Translations under genes and position numbers: made by a program
Assembly: GCA_000328365.1 (NCBI GenBank)
Contig: KB297741.1
Coordinates: forward strand, 1,094,598-1,158,597
Source: Capitella teleta
Lineage: Eukaryota > Annelida > Polychaeta > Capitellidae
DNA: 64,000 bases
Reading direction: 5' to 3'
The notes under the pieces: model-generated
Database searches by the model: none
The model's input: only the letters and a program-made list of their open reading frames with translations
What the model was told of the DNA's origin: nothing
In this document: piece after piece, positions 1-11,532 of the stretch
Numbering within the stretch: the first letter of the stretch is position 1
How the letters are laid out: the number at the start of each line of letters is the position of its first letter

Positions 1-737
1 TTACAGACACCTTTAAGAAGGCATACCTGTTCAGAAACAGGTCGATTTACTAAAATTAGGCTTAAAACATCGCTTCATTCTCGAGGTCGATATGTCAGGT
101 ATGGTGGTGATGACATCAAAACACTTCTCCTGTTGTTGTCAATAGGAGCCGCTATTCTGACTTGTATAATGATTAGAAAATGATATTTTAATTGGTCTTT
201 AAATTATAATCATAGCTGACAGATTGTTTTGTGGTCTCCCCTCAATGATAAAAGCCAACAGAATTGACCTAAAACGGCTTCGAAACAAACGAAGCTCCTC
301 CCTTGAAAGAAGAGAAAACGCATACTGAAAATGCGACTGACAAGGACGCCGTATATCTACGAAACCCCCTTAATAAAAATAAAAAAAAACAAAAAACAAA
401 AACAAACAAAAAAAACCAAAAAAAAAAAAAAAAAAAAAAAAAACCCCAAGGGGGAGCATGCCCCCAGAACCCATAATATTTCATATTTTACCTACGATAC
501 GAATTTGACACAGTAATTTCGGCCTTGGAGCAATAAAGCAACACCCCCTTTCATCAGTTCCTGGGTACGCCCATGTAAACAGTACAGCGCCTGCAAAAAC
601 CATCATTATCTCAAGTCCAAAGTCTACTTCTTATCGCTTACAATATGACTCAGCCAGGTATGACAGCGAAAGAACTATAAAGCTGTCGGTTGAGCACATC
701 ACGATAAGCTAATTGAACAGAAGACTTCATTGTTATT
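1..737. other. Intergenic, upstream of prominin gene
   Basis: No coding region is supported here. The stretch holds an A-rich low-complexity tract (about 378-443, mostly A with a few C). Short open frames across that tract are composition artefacts (poly-Lys on one strand, poly-Phe on the other). The 200 bases before position 738 should contain the prominin promoter or 5' UTR, but I see no clear TATA box. Confidence 0.6.
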
Positions 738-3391
738 ATGGGTGCCATAGCAAGGATTACCTTGGTCCTGTTGTGGACAGTGGTCACTGTGTCGACCACG
801 GACACCGAGAAAATGGACAACGCTGATAAAACATCACTGGTCGATCCAGGTATGATGCCGTTATACGACATGAGCATGTTCTTCATCAACTCCATGGTGC
901 ACACGGGATCATCTATTCTTGATATGGAGAAAAGGTGTGGAGGGGACTTAGCAACAGTGGATGACGTGGTGGATTGCATGGAGGATGAGTGGGAGGAATG
1001 GGTGTTCTATTGGATGGGCTTCGTCGTGTGTGCTGGAGTGGGCATCGTACTGTTCATCGTCATGATCTTGGTCGCGATATGTACACCATGCTGTCGATGC
1101 TGTGGGAATTGCGGGGGCGAGATCAGCCCAATCGAACCAAAAGACTGGAAATATCAACGGGTTGGTTGCGGCATCAGCCTCTTTCTCGTCACTGGTATGT
1201 TGATTCTTGGTGTTATCTGTATGTTCACCATCAACGTGAGACTGAATGAGAAGCTGCATGGGAATAGTTCCATTTTCACGGATACTGCTGTCGTCATCAA
1301 GGAAGCTGAATCATTCCTTGGACACTCAATTGATGAGCTTGACGTGGTTGCACTTGAAGGGTATCGTGAGACAACTAAAGAAGTCATTGACCAGTTGAAC
1401 CTCATTCCTCAGGAAGCTATGGACACGATTGACCACGGAACCCACGTGATGACCAATTTTGAAGATTTCTCAGACTTTGTCTACGACAGTCTGCCTGATG
1501 TAAAAGCTCAACTGGCACCCGCACTGCAACACGCGACATCATTGGAAGAGAAGAATACGATTTTCACAGAAGGTCTGCATAACATGACAAACGATCTTAT
1601 ATTTGAGATTTCAAATTGTACATCAGCGGCCTGTAACGAAGCCAGCGAAGCGCTGGGTACCCTGACGGCCAATGCAAATTACTCCACTATATTTGTGGAT
1701 CTCTATAGTACATTCACATTGGTCGAAATCATCGTGAACCAGAGCATGCTTGCTGACGCAGTGACGAACATTACGCACTGGATGATGTGCAGGACAAAAT
1801 AGAAGAGTATGTTGAACATTACGTTAAAGAAGCAGAACAAGCTGCCAGTGAACTTGATACTGAAATTGAAGACTTTATTGATGAAGTTCGCAAAGAGCTA
1901 AAGGATGTTGACTTTGACAAAATTGCCAATGACATCCGAGGCGTGGACGATGACATGGAACTACCGGCCTTCATCACATACTGGACACTCTTTGGATTAA
2001 CCATGTCATTGGCTCTCATTTGCTTCTGCAATTTAATTGGGATTTTCCATGACGTCATCTGCCCTCAGAAGGAGCCGAAGAGCGGGTGTTGCACTCCAGA
2101 TAAATCCATGGGAGCCAGGTGGCTTCTTGCGGGCGTTGCGTTCACCTTCATTTTCTATTGGTTGTACACCCTGATCGTCTTAATCCTGTTTGTCACCGGA
2201 GGTTTGGTGGAGTCTGAAGGATGCAAACACATAAGGAAGTATGAGGACGACAATTCTTTCAAGGTGCTGCAGATGTACGAGAGATGGTCATTAGAGCATG
2301 TTGACATTGACATCAGTGTCATGGATGCATACCGAGATTGCGGCAAGGACATGGCTATTTACACTGCACTCCAAATTGAGAAGTCTCACAACATTACCGA
2401 GATCATCGACCTCACCCCGGTTGAGGAGATCATCAATGATATTAAACGGATCAAATTTGATCTGGATGAAGTCGAAATAATGCCGAATGACCTCGCAGAA
2501 AACCTTTTTGCTCTGGATGAAACGCTGACCCTTAACTACGAAACATACAAGTATGACCTTCGACAGGATATTGTCAATGTCGACATGAACTCCCTGCTGA
2601 GCAATTTAACCAACTTGGCAGGTGAGCCAGACATCGACAACAGCACACTGACCGAGAAAGTGCAAGGGTTGAAGGATTTTTATTCGGAGCATGAATCTTC
2701 AATGTCAGATACTCGAGTGGAACTCTCATCTGCGTTGGACAGTGTTCAGATGCTACTCACGACCATCTCAGTGCACAACTTAACGTTGTCTCTGAATGCA
2801 TCTGAAACTGACCTCAACCTCTATGGTGAAATTATTGTTGGAACATTTGTCAACACAACAGCGGATGAAGTCTACAACATCATAAAGACCTTTGCTGATG
2901 ACGTCGACAGTGACATCCGCAACGAAGTCGGCAAGTGTCTGCCACTGCACAAATCGGCCACCTCTGCGCTTGACTCGGCCTGCGTAGAGTCACTGTGGCC
3001 GATCAACGGACTTTGGTTTAGTCTCGGATGGTGCCTCCTCTTCCTTATCCCCAGCATCATCTTGTCCTTCAAGCTAGCCACGCTCTACCGCAAGACCTTG
3101 TCTCCCGGTATGGAGTCTGGCTTCTCATCTGACACCCACCCGTTGTACGATGCGTATCGGGCGCCAACAACAGAGGTACATCCTCACGGAAACCCTCCCG
3201 TTCAGATGCTTGCCCTGGACAACCCTGTGTACAACAGAGATGGTGATGATCTCCAGTTCCAACTACCTCGTCCTCAGGTTATCAACACCAAACTCCCCCC
3301 TATGCATGTTGAGCCCGACTACGATGTTCCTAAGGGAAGGCAGTCTCCACCTCCGAAATATGACGGCGCGTGGACTCCTTCTGCACATTAA
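738..3391 (+). CDS. Prominin-like five-pass membrane glycoprotein, intronless, with one frameshift
   Basis: Prominins are plasma-membrane glycoproteins of membrane protrusions that bind cholesterol-rich membrane. Two overlapping frames, 738-1802 (354 codons) and 1787-3391 (534 codons), together give the family layout. The first has a signal peptide (about residues 1-20), TM1 (about 90-115), the characteristic Cys-rich cytoplasmic stretch CCRCCGNCGG (118-127), and TM2 (about 145-167). The second has TM3 (about 62-86), TM4 (about 112-137), TM5 (about 403-428) and a roughly 105-residue cytoplasmic tail. Each frame has six N-glycosylation sequons, mostly in the two large extracellular loops. The tail carries Tyr motifs (YRAP, YDVP) and a PPKY motif. 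Near 1770-1786 the reading frame shifts by one base; the second frame reads LDDVQDKIEEYVEH across the overlap, continuing the coiled loop. This is either a sequence error or a real lesion. Vertebrate prominin genes are split into many exons, so the lack of introns suggests a retrocopy, although no poly(A) tail remains. Family call is firm; functionality is not. Confidence 0.85.
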
Positions 3392-3576
3392 AGATGGCAA
3401 AGATACTCTATGACATTTATATTATGCTTGAGTATCCATGTTGTGTCAATATATAAACTGTTATTCCAGACTCATTGTGATTTGCTGTACACACTATGCT
3501 GAGTTTATATCGCCGATTTTTTATATTGGTGGGATTGGAGATTATGGGTGTATTTTAATTATCGTACCGAACTTTT

Positions 3577-3582
3577 AATAAA
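3577..3582 (+). terminator. Poly(A) signal of prominin gene
   Basis: AATAAA lies 186 bp after the prominin stop codon and is followed by T-rich sequence. It is the first canonical signal downstream on the + strand, so it is the likely cleavage signal. Confidence 0.6.
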
Positions 3583-3591
3583 TGACTGTAA

Positions 3592-4439
3592 ACATTTAAT
3601 TTTAGTCTGTTGATCTTTTTTTATAATCTTGTCTGGAGACATTAGGATTGCGCACTAATGATTAACACCTTGAGTACTAGTGTAGTGACGTATTAGTGAA
3701 TAGTTATTTTCTGCAAACCCCTCTGTCTACTTCATCATTTACTTATAGCATTTGAGATAGCAAGAAATGGTTCAGTCGGTTAAGAAGTGAAGGAGCCACT
3801 TTAGATAACTTAATTGCATAAATATAATATCCAATGTGCTCTAAATAAGTATGTTGTAGTTTGATCTTATGAGCTGCCAAATCCCACTAATCAATGACTC
3901 ACTCAGGAAGTCCGACGTAGTGACGTCATACATATTCAAGAATATTATTACACTCGTGCCGTGAATTTGCCAATAGTCGACCGGTTATATTTAGTATTAT
4001 TAGGTAGTATATGTACAGGAGCATGCAGTGCACAACCAGAACATTCATTGACGCAGAAGTATATTTCTTTCGAGCACACAATGATTCTAACTATGTGATT
4101 CGTTAGATATATATTTATATACCAGGATATTATTTTGTGATCACAATTAAAAATCATGATATCGGCAATACGTTGATGCAGGATACATGTGTATTCAAAG
4201 CAAAGATGCTCCATTGGAGTATAAATGGAGTATCCTTGGTCGAAGCTTACTAGTTTTACTAGCAAATCCATGATATAAGACCTCTTGCTCAGATAGGGCG
4301 GACTTATAAAAATGCATACCACATGTACTAACCTAACCTAATTTAAGAATAAACACATAAAAACGGGATTCACGTCTTAAATAAGTCATAATGCGTCTCA
4401 ATATTCGCGGGGTCTGTGGCCCACTCAGTTATGTTTATA
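3592..4439. other. Intergenic, no gene seen
   Basis: AT-rich sequence. A 124-codon open frame on the minus strand (4322-3948) has no recognisable domain and no gene signals. A palindromic TGACGTCA (CRE-like) lies near 3920. Confidence 0.5.
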
Positions 4440-5196
4440 TAGGGGTCGGCATCTCATATTGGACGGAGGGCCGGATCAGGATAAAGCCACATGGCCATGG
4501 GCCAGATCAGATAATACCATATAATAGTTAATTGACTGCACAGTTTTTATTCTAGTATTTTCACAGGAAAGGGTTTCTCTGTAAGGTTGGAGACAAGAAA
4601 AATATAGGGAAGCTGTACCGAAGGCACAGAAGTGTGCCCATGGGACACACCGCTAGGGGGTCAGGGGACAAGCTTTCCCGGGATTTTTGTCTTCTGAAAA
4701 CAAACACCGAAGTCCAAAATCTGGACAGTTTGACAGCCCTGCTTTCCCTTACTTATGAAAAATACCAATACCTCACAAACAATTAAATGAAGATTTGTTT
4801 TCCCAAGACATTTTATGCATACAGTTGGTATATGTGATTTGTAAATATTTCAGAAGTGACGCTTCTTCTGTCGATACCAATCACTGGCAGCTTCTCGGCA
4901 GGGAAACTCAGTTTACTATTATGGATGCCAGAAAAACAAAGGTACAATTAAGATAACTTGTTACTAATATTATGGCAATTAAATTAGTATGAAACAGCTT
5001 TCAATGTGACCTTAGTTATTAAATGGCTTTGTGTTGAAGGTAAGTGACATGACACTACCGCGATCGGGGCATTTTCTGCTACAGTCTTCATAGAAAACTA
5101 AATTGTGAGCCTTCTAGGGGCCGGATTTCATTGAAACTCAAAGAAGGGCGCGGGCCGGACCCAGAGCCCTCGAGGACCGCCAGATGTCGACCCCTG
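4440..5196. mobile_element. hAT-like nonautonomous DNA transposon
   Basis: The ends form imperfect terminal inverted repeats: AGGGGTCGGCATCT at the left and, reverse-complemented, CAGGGGTCGACATCT at the right. Ends of the CAGGGGTCGGCA type, with subterminal GGCCGGAT and GGGCCGG stretches (seen at 4469-4476 and about 5120-5160), are typical of hAT elements. No transposase frame is present, so it would depend on a partner. I do not see a clean 8-bp target duplication, which suggests an old, eroded copy of about 757 bp. Confidence 0.7.
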
Positions 5197-6305
5197 ACGT
5201 AGATGATATGGATACGAATGTGTGTATCCCTAATTTGTTGAGTCCATTTCTGCTCCTCTCACCAACATGCATACCGTCAGGTTAATTGTGTGTGCTGTCG
5301 CAGGGCAACACTAAGTGTGAATGTCTCTTCTATACTTTGAGAAGGCTACCCGCAATTTGCCATACTTACACAATGTAGGACGATCTGAAAGAGAACAAAA
5401 TGTGTGGTGAACACTTGCTCTCGCGCTACCCCTGCCCCACTGTAGCCCCTGATTCACCAAGTGAGAATGGTTTTGATTCAACTCAAATAACCGGAGGTAT
5501 ATGGACATGATATGTTTATGTTGACACAATTCTATTAATCGCATACAAAATCCAGTTTGCGTCTTGCGCTATCTAGTCCCAACTCACCTACAATTACTGC
5601 ATCTGAGTGACCCCTTTATTTATTCTGTATATACTATAATTACATAACAATAGCTACATGGCTTCATCAGCACAAAATTAGCCGACATTTGGGTTATATG
5701 CAGTCCAATTCCCAAAATTGGCCATTTTCATCAATTGCAAATAATAAATAAAATAAATAATAAAGCATTACGCGACTGAACAAGATGATGGATCAACCAC
5801 TATTGTCGGCCAGGAAATTGGAATTCTTGTTTCAGAAACCTTGCTGTATATTACAATTCGTATTCCATTTGCAGATCTCAACGAATGCCCACAGAATGCC
5901 CAGTCATCCGTTCTGATTTTCCAACATAACCATATCTTCATCCATTCTTATTATAGGTGGCCTTGAGTCTCATGAGTGTTGACTTTGACATAAACTATTC
6001 AAGCTGGCTACGTTTCACTATGTCTTTAGGCGTGATGTCCGCGGATTTCCATCTGTTTCTGGATCAGGGAAAGATCAGCTGACTAAAAAATATATTATGA
6101 ATTCTACATTTATCTCTTATGAAAAGGAGACACGAAGAGTGCTAGAATCCTTGATTCATAATCAGCGAGAAACTGATATTTGGATGCCATTCGGAATCAT
6201 TTCTCGCGTTTAACATGGAGGGAAGGTAGGGGATCGTAAATCCGAACCAATTGCAAATGAATCATACTCATTGGGCCATATTCATATAAATCATACTCAT
6301 TGAGA
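5197..6305. other. Intergenic, no gene seen
   Basis: AT-rich unique-looking sequence with short AAT/AATA runs around 5740-5765. Nothing in it resembles a gene, RNA gene or known repeat end. Confidence 0.5.
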
Positions 6306-6320
6306 GTCGGTAATATTTAA

Positions 6321-6530
6321 AGGGCACCGAATAGCTCAGTGAGTTTAACCGGCTGACTGCAATCCTATGCCGACCGCGGGGTCGAGGTCCCGGGTTCGAG
6401 ACTCGATCAGACCTCTTGGGATTTACTGATAAGAGTAGGGGAAAACCCCGGTCCCGGGCCTTCTGTTCTGGCGCCCGTATCATCCGAATGGTTTGGGTGG
6501 AGCCGTAAAAACCCATTATGAATCATGAAT
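6321..6530 (+). mobile_element. tRNA-derived SINE, copy 1 (internally deleted)
   Basis: The copy begins with the tRNA-like head (A box near TAGCTCAGTGAG, B box GGTTCGAGACT) and then jumps directly to the distal body starting CTTGGGATTTACTGATAAG. The middle of the element (about 140 bp in the full copy at 55.3 kb) is missing. It is bounded by a perfect 15-bp target-site duplication, GTCGGTAATATTTAA, at 6306-6320 and 6531-6545. The 3' tail ends in ATTATGAATCATGAAT, a short A/T/G repeat and not poly(A). Confidence 0.9.
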
Positions 6531-6545
6531 GTCGGTAATATTTAA

Positions 6546-7090
6546 GATTCGCCATATCAGAGTTGTAAAGCAAACTGAGGATTTATCGCCGACAATAATA
6601 TTATAAGTTTTGTGCGTAGAGCGATTACTTGTAAACCGGAAAACGCAGGAAAACAGTGGAACACTTATGGAGGCGCCACGTCAGCCTGTTTCTCGCTTTG
6701 AACGAAGAATGAAAGAGTGACTATCCTTTATTGATGGTTATAGCACGATACATACATCCATTATTTTATTTTATTTTTTTTATTTTTTTTTTTTTTTGGG
6801 GTGTCGAGTTTGTTCAATCTATAGAGACATGTAATTCACGGTATTCAAATAAAACTGAATACACCCCACCCCGCAGCTTTTGACTAACCAAAGCCCTTGA
6901 TCGTCGTGACCAATTAGTCTTTCTCGTCGACTTTCAGTTCTTTCAAGGCAATAAAGCCACATGACCATTCAATATCAAAACCTGGCCTTTCACATTGAGA
7001 TAGGGATTACCAACCAAATGTTTTTCTCTCACTGATTGATCTTTACGTCATAGTAATTTACGTTACGACGTACGGAAAGCACAGAAAACA
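6546..7090. other. Intergenic, no gene seen
   Basis: Holds a T-rich tract (6757-6798) and otherwise unremarkable AT-rich sequence up to the 3' end of the minus-strand gene at about 7095. Confidence 0.5.
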
Positions 7091-7113
7091 CGAATACAGA
7101 TTTGAACAATGAG

Positions 7114-7119
7114 TTTATT
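7114..7119 (-). terminator. Poly(A) signal of the minus-strand secreted-protein gene
   Basis: AATAAA on the minus strand, 63 bp past the stop codon at 7183. It gives a short 3' UTR and fits the exon model of the gene upstream. Confidence 0.7.
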
Positions 7120-7182
7120 TAACAAAAGGGAAACTAAAAAAGCAGGTTTGAAATTAGAGGGTCAAAATTCAAACAATATTCT

Positions 7183-9016
7183 CTACTCGTCATCAGCATC
7201 ATCCTCGTCATCATTCTCGTCTCCTTTCTTCCCTCCCTTCTTCCCACCCTTCCCCCACCAACCCTTTTTACCGCCCTTCTTGCCTCCTTTCTTACCCCCC
7301 TTTCCTTTCTCACCCTCCTCGATATCTTCTCCCTCTTCTCCTCCTTCTTCTTCCTCTCCTTGTCCGCCTTTTTTCTCATCCTTCTTTCCTTCTTTCTTTC
7401 CTTCTTTCTTTCCTCCTTTCTTCCCTTGTTCATCCAATTCCTTCTCAGCCTCTTCCTCCTCCTCATCCTCTTCCATTTCTTCCTTCTTCTTCTGCTTTTG
7501 CTTTTTCTCCATCTTCTTCCTCAACTTCTGGGTGAAACCCTTCCTCAGGTATGGCCTGAATTTCGACAGAGAGAAATACACGGAGGCCTCTTGACCGTCA
7601 TATACGACGTTGAGTGGTCCCTGGTCGCATGGACTCTTGTTGTACTCGGTGTAGTCAACGGGCGTACTTCCATCCTCGAGCACAACTAAGCAAGCATGCT
7701 TCAGCTGAAATGAAAACAGAAAAGACACCATGTCACTTATGCATTGTAACGAAATGTATCTTTACTACATGTATACATTTACTATGGTTGAGTTTAGATG
7801 GAAATTATCTGAGCACCTGATATAGTACCACTAATAGCACATCTAAAATAGCAAATGACAGGTTGATAGCATTGACTAGACAATGCAGAGATCATTCTCA
7901 TGGTTACTGATACATTTGTAATAATTGTCGTATTTTTTAAACTGTTGGCACATCATTTGCCCAATCCACAATACAACTGACCCAAAGGCGCAATTTAAAA
8001 TGCTCCTTGCAATAGCTATGCTAGTTACACGTACATTTAACCCCCGTTGTGATTAAGGCTAAGGGGTGTGTGTATGAATAATCAGCCGAGTATGAAAGCC
8101 TAGTTGGATGCAATAAGTTTAGTGCTGACGAGGATGATTTTACCGCTGCAATTGTTATCATATGTTGCTCGTGGGAAGGAGGAAAGTGCCTTGGTGTGTT
8201 TTTTTTTTCAATTCCTAATTGGGTGACAACCGGCATGCGAGGGTATTGTTTGTGCTGCAAGAGGTTCCTGATCGTAGATTAGTGTGTAATTTCAGGTAAT
8301 CAGGTTGGGTGAGTCATCTATTGCCCCTTGGGATTGGTCCATTGCTTTTAAGGACGCGTTTTTTTTTTTTTTTCCGTTGAGTGTTGTGTTGCGAGGGGTT
8401 TAATTGGTGGCTATTGTCAATTGTGAGAGGATGGCTTTGTTGTATACGGTGCGTTAATTACTATTGGAAATTGATTTAGTTGGCACATTTATCCATTTAT
8501 GCACTAGTTAAATTTCGATCTTGTGGTTGCTTATTTCCTTCTTTTTTTATCTTTTTTTTCATTTTCTTTTTATTATACCACTGTGATACATGTGTGTATG
8601 AACAAAGATTTATATTGTATCGACGGATCATTCGGATGCAGGATGCCACTTATTCATTTTCACAGACTCTTGGACAGATTTTTATCCATAGAATTAGAGA
8701 GGTGCCATGAGAAAGTTCCTTAATTGTAGGGAAATAAACTCACCGCCAGATAGTTGCCATCCTCGTCCTGTGCGTCACAGAAGTAAACCTCGAGGTCAAT
8801 TCCTTCGCCCTTTTTACCCGCGGACACAGTGAGTGGTCCTACAACGCATTCACTCTGGTCAGGGCATTCAGGCCTGCTCCAAACTATTTCATCGTCGGAT
8901 GACACTCTACATGCGGCGTTCGTGAATCCTGGGAAGTAAGGCTTCTTCTTTGAACCAGCGCTCGCCAGGGCAATGAACCCGAGCAGCATGATTTGAGGCA
9001 ACAGCTGCATGATGGC
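7183..9016 (-). CDS. Secreted protein with two short Cys domains and a Lys/Glu/Gly-rich tail (three-exon gene)
   Basis: Function unknown. Coding exons are 9010-8744 (89 codons, start ATG at 9010) and 7704-7183 (173 codons plus stop), giving 262 aa. The exon holding the start opens at 9016 after a clean acceptor (TCGTTTCAG). The donor after 8744 is GTGAGT and the acceptor before 7704 is TTTTCATTTCAG; the intron is phase 0. A noncoding first exon ends at 9283 (donor GTAAGA) below a TATA box. The protein has a signal peptide (about 1-19), then two related units at about 33-80 and 92-145 sharing an AC-V start, a Cys before GPL-V and a VYF motif. One unit lies in each exon. The final 100 residues are extremely charged: repeated GKKGGKK/EGKK units, Glu blocks and an acidic DENDDEDDADDE end. 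Such tails occur in mineral-binding or matrix proteins, but that role is only a guess. Exon structure is well supported. Confidence 0.8.
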
Positions 9017-9282
9017 CTGAAACGAGGAAGCCGGGTATGAGGCCCTTAATATATAATAATATATAATAATTCATGGCTTGAATTGAAATTGAAAGTATAT
9101 GTAAGGAAGTAATGATCGTGCACCTAATAAGGGCTTGACTGAGTGGTATTCTGAAGAGTCTGAGATCCAGATGTACCAACTTTGTCATGTCATGATTAGT
9201 GAATTTATATATATGAATTGTTGTTTTACAACAAGTTTAAACTAGAAATCGGGGGAAATATTCACAATGAAGAAAATCTTAC

Positions 9283-9325
9283 CTTTTCAAGATTGAAGTA
9301 TTCAGTAGATATGCCTCCCTCCAGA
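9283..9325 (-). other. Noncoding first exon (5' UTR) of the secreted-protein gene
   Basis: The 3' edge is set by a donor (GAAAAG|GTAAGA, minus strand) at 9283. The 5' edge is only an estimate, about 25-30 bp below the TATA box. It joins the acceptor at 9016, six bases before the start codon. Confidence 0.55.
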
Positions 9326-9349
9326 TAACAAAGCGTCGAAATCTTTGAC

Positions 9350-9358
9350 CTTTATATA
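9350..9358 (-). promoter_or_regulatory. TATA box of the secreted-protein gene
   Basis: TATATAAAG on the minus strand, at proper distance from a GT donor-terminated noncoding exon. A strong TATA box suits a highly or tissue-specifically expressed secreted product. Confidence 0.6.
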
Positions 9359-9686
9359 CCAATAACTGCGTCGTGATCTAACGTTTAATTGGTCATATGA
9401 AACTTTGCTGCACCCATGACTGACTGGGAGTTTTTTTTTCCGTTGTAGTGTCGGGTGTTGAGCGATTAGAATACGCGTCTCTCGGGTGCAAATGGCTCAA
9501 ATATCACAATTTGCTTACATTTCAACCCTTTGGGTTTTTAATAGAAAATCTAATCACCATTCACTAAACAGTCTAATCAACAAATCTGCTGCGTCATTCT
9601 CCATTCTTCCATTGCGTATGAACGCTTTGCTTGTTTTCAAAGTCATATCGTAAGTCATGTTGAGGGACTTCTTATTCGAATCCCCA

Positions 9687-9933
9687 CACGGGCGTTATTA
9701 TTGTGAATTATAATTGTAATTCGTTATAATTGTAATTCTTCGGTGACTCTGCAGTGCTGCCCAACTGCGTAACAAGGCCGGGCGCTGTGTACAACTGTCT
9801 ATGGTGTTATGCAGGACAAAGAACCCTTGGGATTTATCGATAAGAGTAAGGGGACCGGCCTTCTGTTCTGGCGCCCGTATTCGAATGGTTTGGGTGGAGC
9901 CGTAAAACCCCATTATGTTATCATGTTATCATG
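9687..9933 (+). mobile_element. tRNA-derived SINE, copy 2 (5'-truncated)
   Basis: Contains the body only (from GGCGTTATTATTGTGAATT through CCGTAAAACCCC), with no A or B box. Flanked by a 15-bp duplication with one mismatch: TTATTCGAATCCCCA at 9672-9686 and TTATTCCAATCCCCA at 9934-9948. The tail is a short tandem repeat of ATGTTATC. A truncated copy with target duplications implies incomplete reverse transcription and not later deletion. Confidence 0.88.
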
Positions 9934-9957
9934 TTATTCCAATCCCCAAGAAAATGT

Positions 9958-9999
9958 TTTTTTGTTTGTTTTTTTTTTGTTTTTTTTTTGGGGGGGGGA
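9958..9999. repeat. T/G low-complexity tract
   Basis: T-rich run ending in a G run; no coding meaning. Confidence 0.8.
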
Positions 10000-10101
10000 T
10001 TAGTTTGGCCCCCTCCGTAACTATAATTCGGAGGTCAAAATAATTACATTACGCACAAAATTAGGTTCGGCACATTTGCCTGAGGCTAATGTAATTTCTG
10101 A

Positions 10102-11053
10102 TATGCTGAACAGAAAAAGAAACGCAACGGTCGGAAATATCTTAATAGCTGACGATCATCTGAGACGTAAACTAAATATAATTCAAGATTCTGCAATTAA
10201 CCTGGAGCATTTAACTTTAAATTAGGTAGAAATCGGCTGTGGATGAAATGAACACGACTAATTTCAACGGAGGGTGGGATCTCCTTTTCACAAAGCCATG
10301 CGATAAAGAGAAATGCAACAAAAACAGGTAGACAACGCAACTCAATCTCTTTCGTGCTGCATGACGGACCTATCTGAGACGTCTCTGACGGAGTGGTGGG
10401 GTCAGGATTGGAACTCGGAATCGGCGGCGAGCAGTGAGCTCAGCACCAGGAAGCCGTCGCCTAACCGTGTCCGCACTTACCAGGCGACCATGCAATCCAA
10501 TTTGAACGGCTGAAGATACTGTGGAAGGCGAGAATCAGTTCCGGAGATCTGAAATGCGGAAGACTCTGTCCGTGCGCCAATTTGTCACCTTTGCATGTTT
10601 GTCGTCTCTGGCTGTACGTCCTGGCCCTGTCTCGGATAATATCCGCTTTATCAAACGGGAAAAATAAACAGAATATCGCTGAGGGGTGGACGCCGAAATG
10701 ACGAGAGACCTGATGGCGGTCCATTCCCGCTCGCAGCATCCCAATTGCCTGCCATCGCTGTGCCCCTGTTAGACGTCGCATCGCAAAAATCAAGGTGGCA
10801 AATAATAGAGGCATGGATACAGATTATTCATTCACAAAATGAAGTCAACATGACTATTGTCCGGGTGATTTTGTTGTGATAAACAACGGGGTTTCTGTTG
10901 TTTTCAATGAAAGACTGAAATTGACACGCATGTCGATTTCAAACCGCAACTGGAATCAATTTAACTGCTCTTAAAATTTCAGCGTATTATTTCCTCGATT
11001 GATGAAGTTATGACAATTTTTGTTGTGTTGCGTTTCTTTTGCCGTTCAGTATA
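10102..11053 (-). mobile_element. Tc1-like transposon, degenerate
   Basis: The ends are inverted repeats: CTGAACAGAAAAAGAAACGC at the left and the reverse complement CTGAACGGCAAAAGAAACGC at the right, next to TA dinucleotides as expected for Tc1/mariner. The minus-strand interior encodes the start of a Tc1 transposase only, so at about 950 bp the element lacks the catalytic region. Confidence 0.8.
10461..10814 (-). pseudogene. Tc1 transposase N-terminal fragment
   Basis: The minus strand reads MRRLTGAQRWQAIGMLRAGM then DRHQVSRHFGVHPSAI, the paired helix-turn-helix DNA-binding start of Tc1-like transposases. The following RDRARTYSQRRQ region is frame-damaged, and the catalytic DDE domain is absent. 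A nonfunctional remnant. Confidence 0.75.
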
Positions 11054-11532
11054 GAAGGATCCTTTGGTGAATATTAATCCCTTATCAGGGACTCAAGCCA
11101 ATATTGATTACATATTTTATGTTTATGATCCTTTATAAATTATATTCATAATTACGCTCAGTCTCCTTTGCAGTCTCGATAAAAGAGCAAGTTATCCATA
11201 ATGTAATCAGAGATTTCAGTCTTGATTGCATCTTGTGGAATTGTTAAGAAACATCAGAAATCGGAGGGAAAAGCATTTAAAATAATTATACTTAAGAGGC
11301 AAAAGAAACGCACAGGTCTATAAATGCAATTATTCTTGGGTAGCTATATTTTGTGTGCTATGAAATGCTGTGAAACAGATATTTCAAACATGTTCAGCAA
11401 CCTCATGCATTCAGTGTTCAAAAATCAGTTCGCATGTCTAGACAATCCCGAAATCCCAGTAACCTTCATTTTGAGTACTCATGTGAGCAGTAGACAGTAG
11501 AAACTCATAAAATTGACACGATATATGCTCCT

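Noticed and set aside
7109-7594. Plus-strand Ser/Phe/Pro-rich frame of 161 codons
   Set aside because: Shadow of the Lys/Glu-rich exon on the other strand; composition follows from that exon and no gene signals support it.
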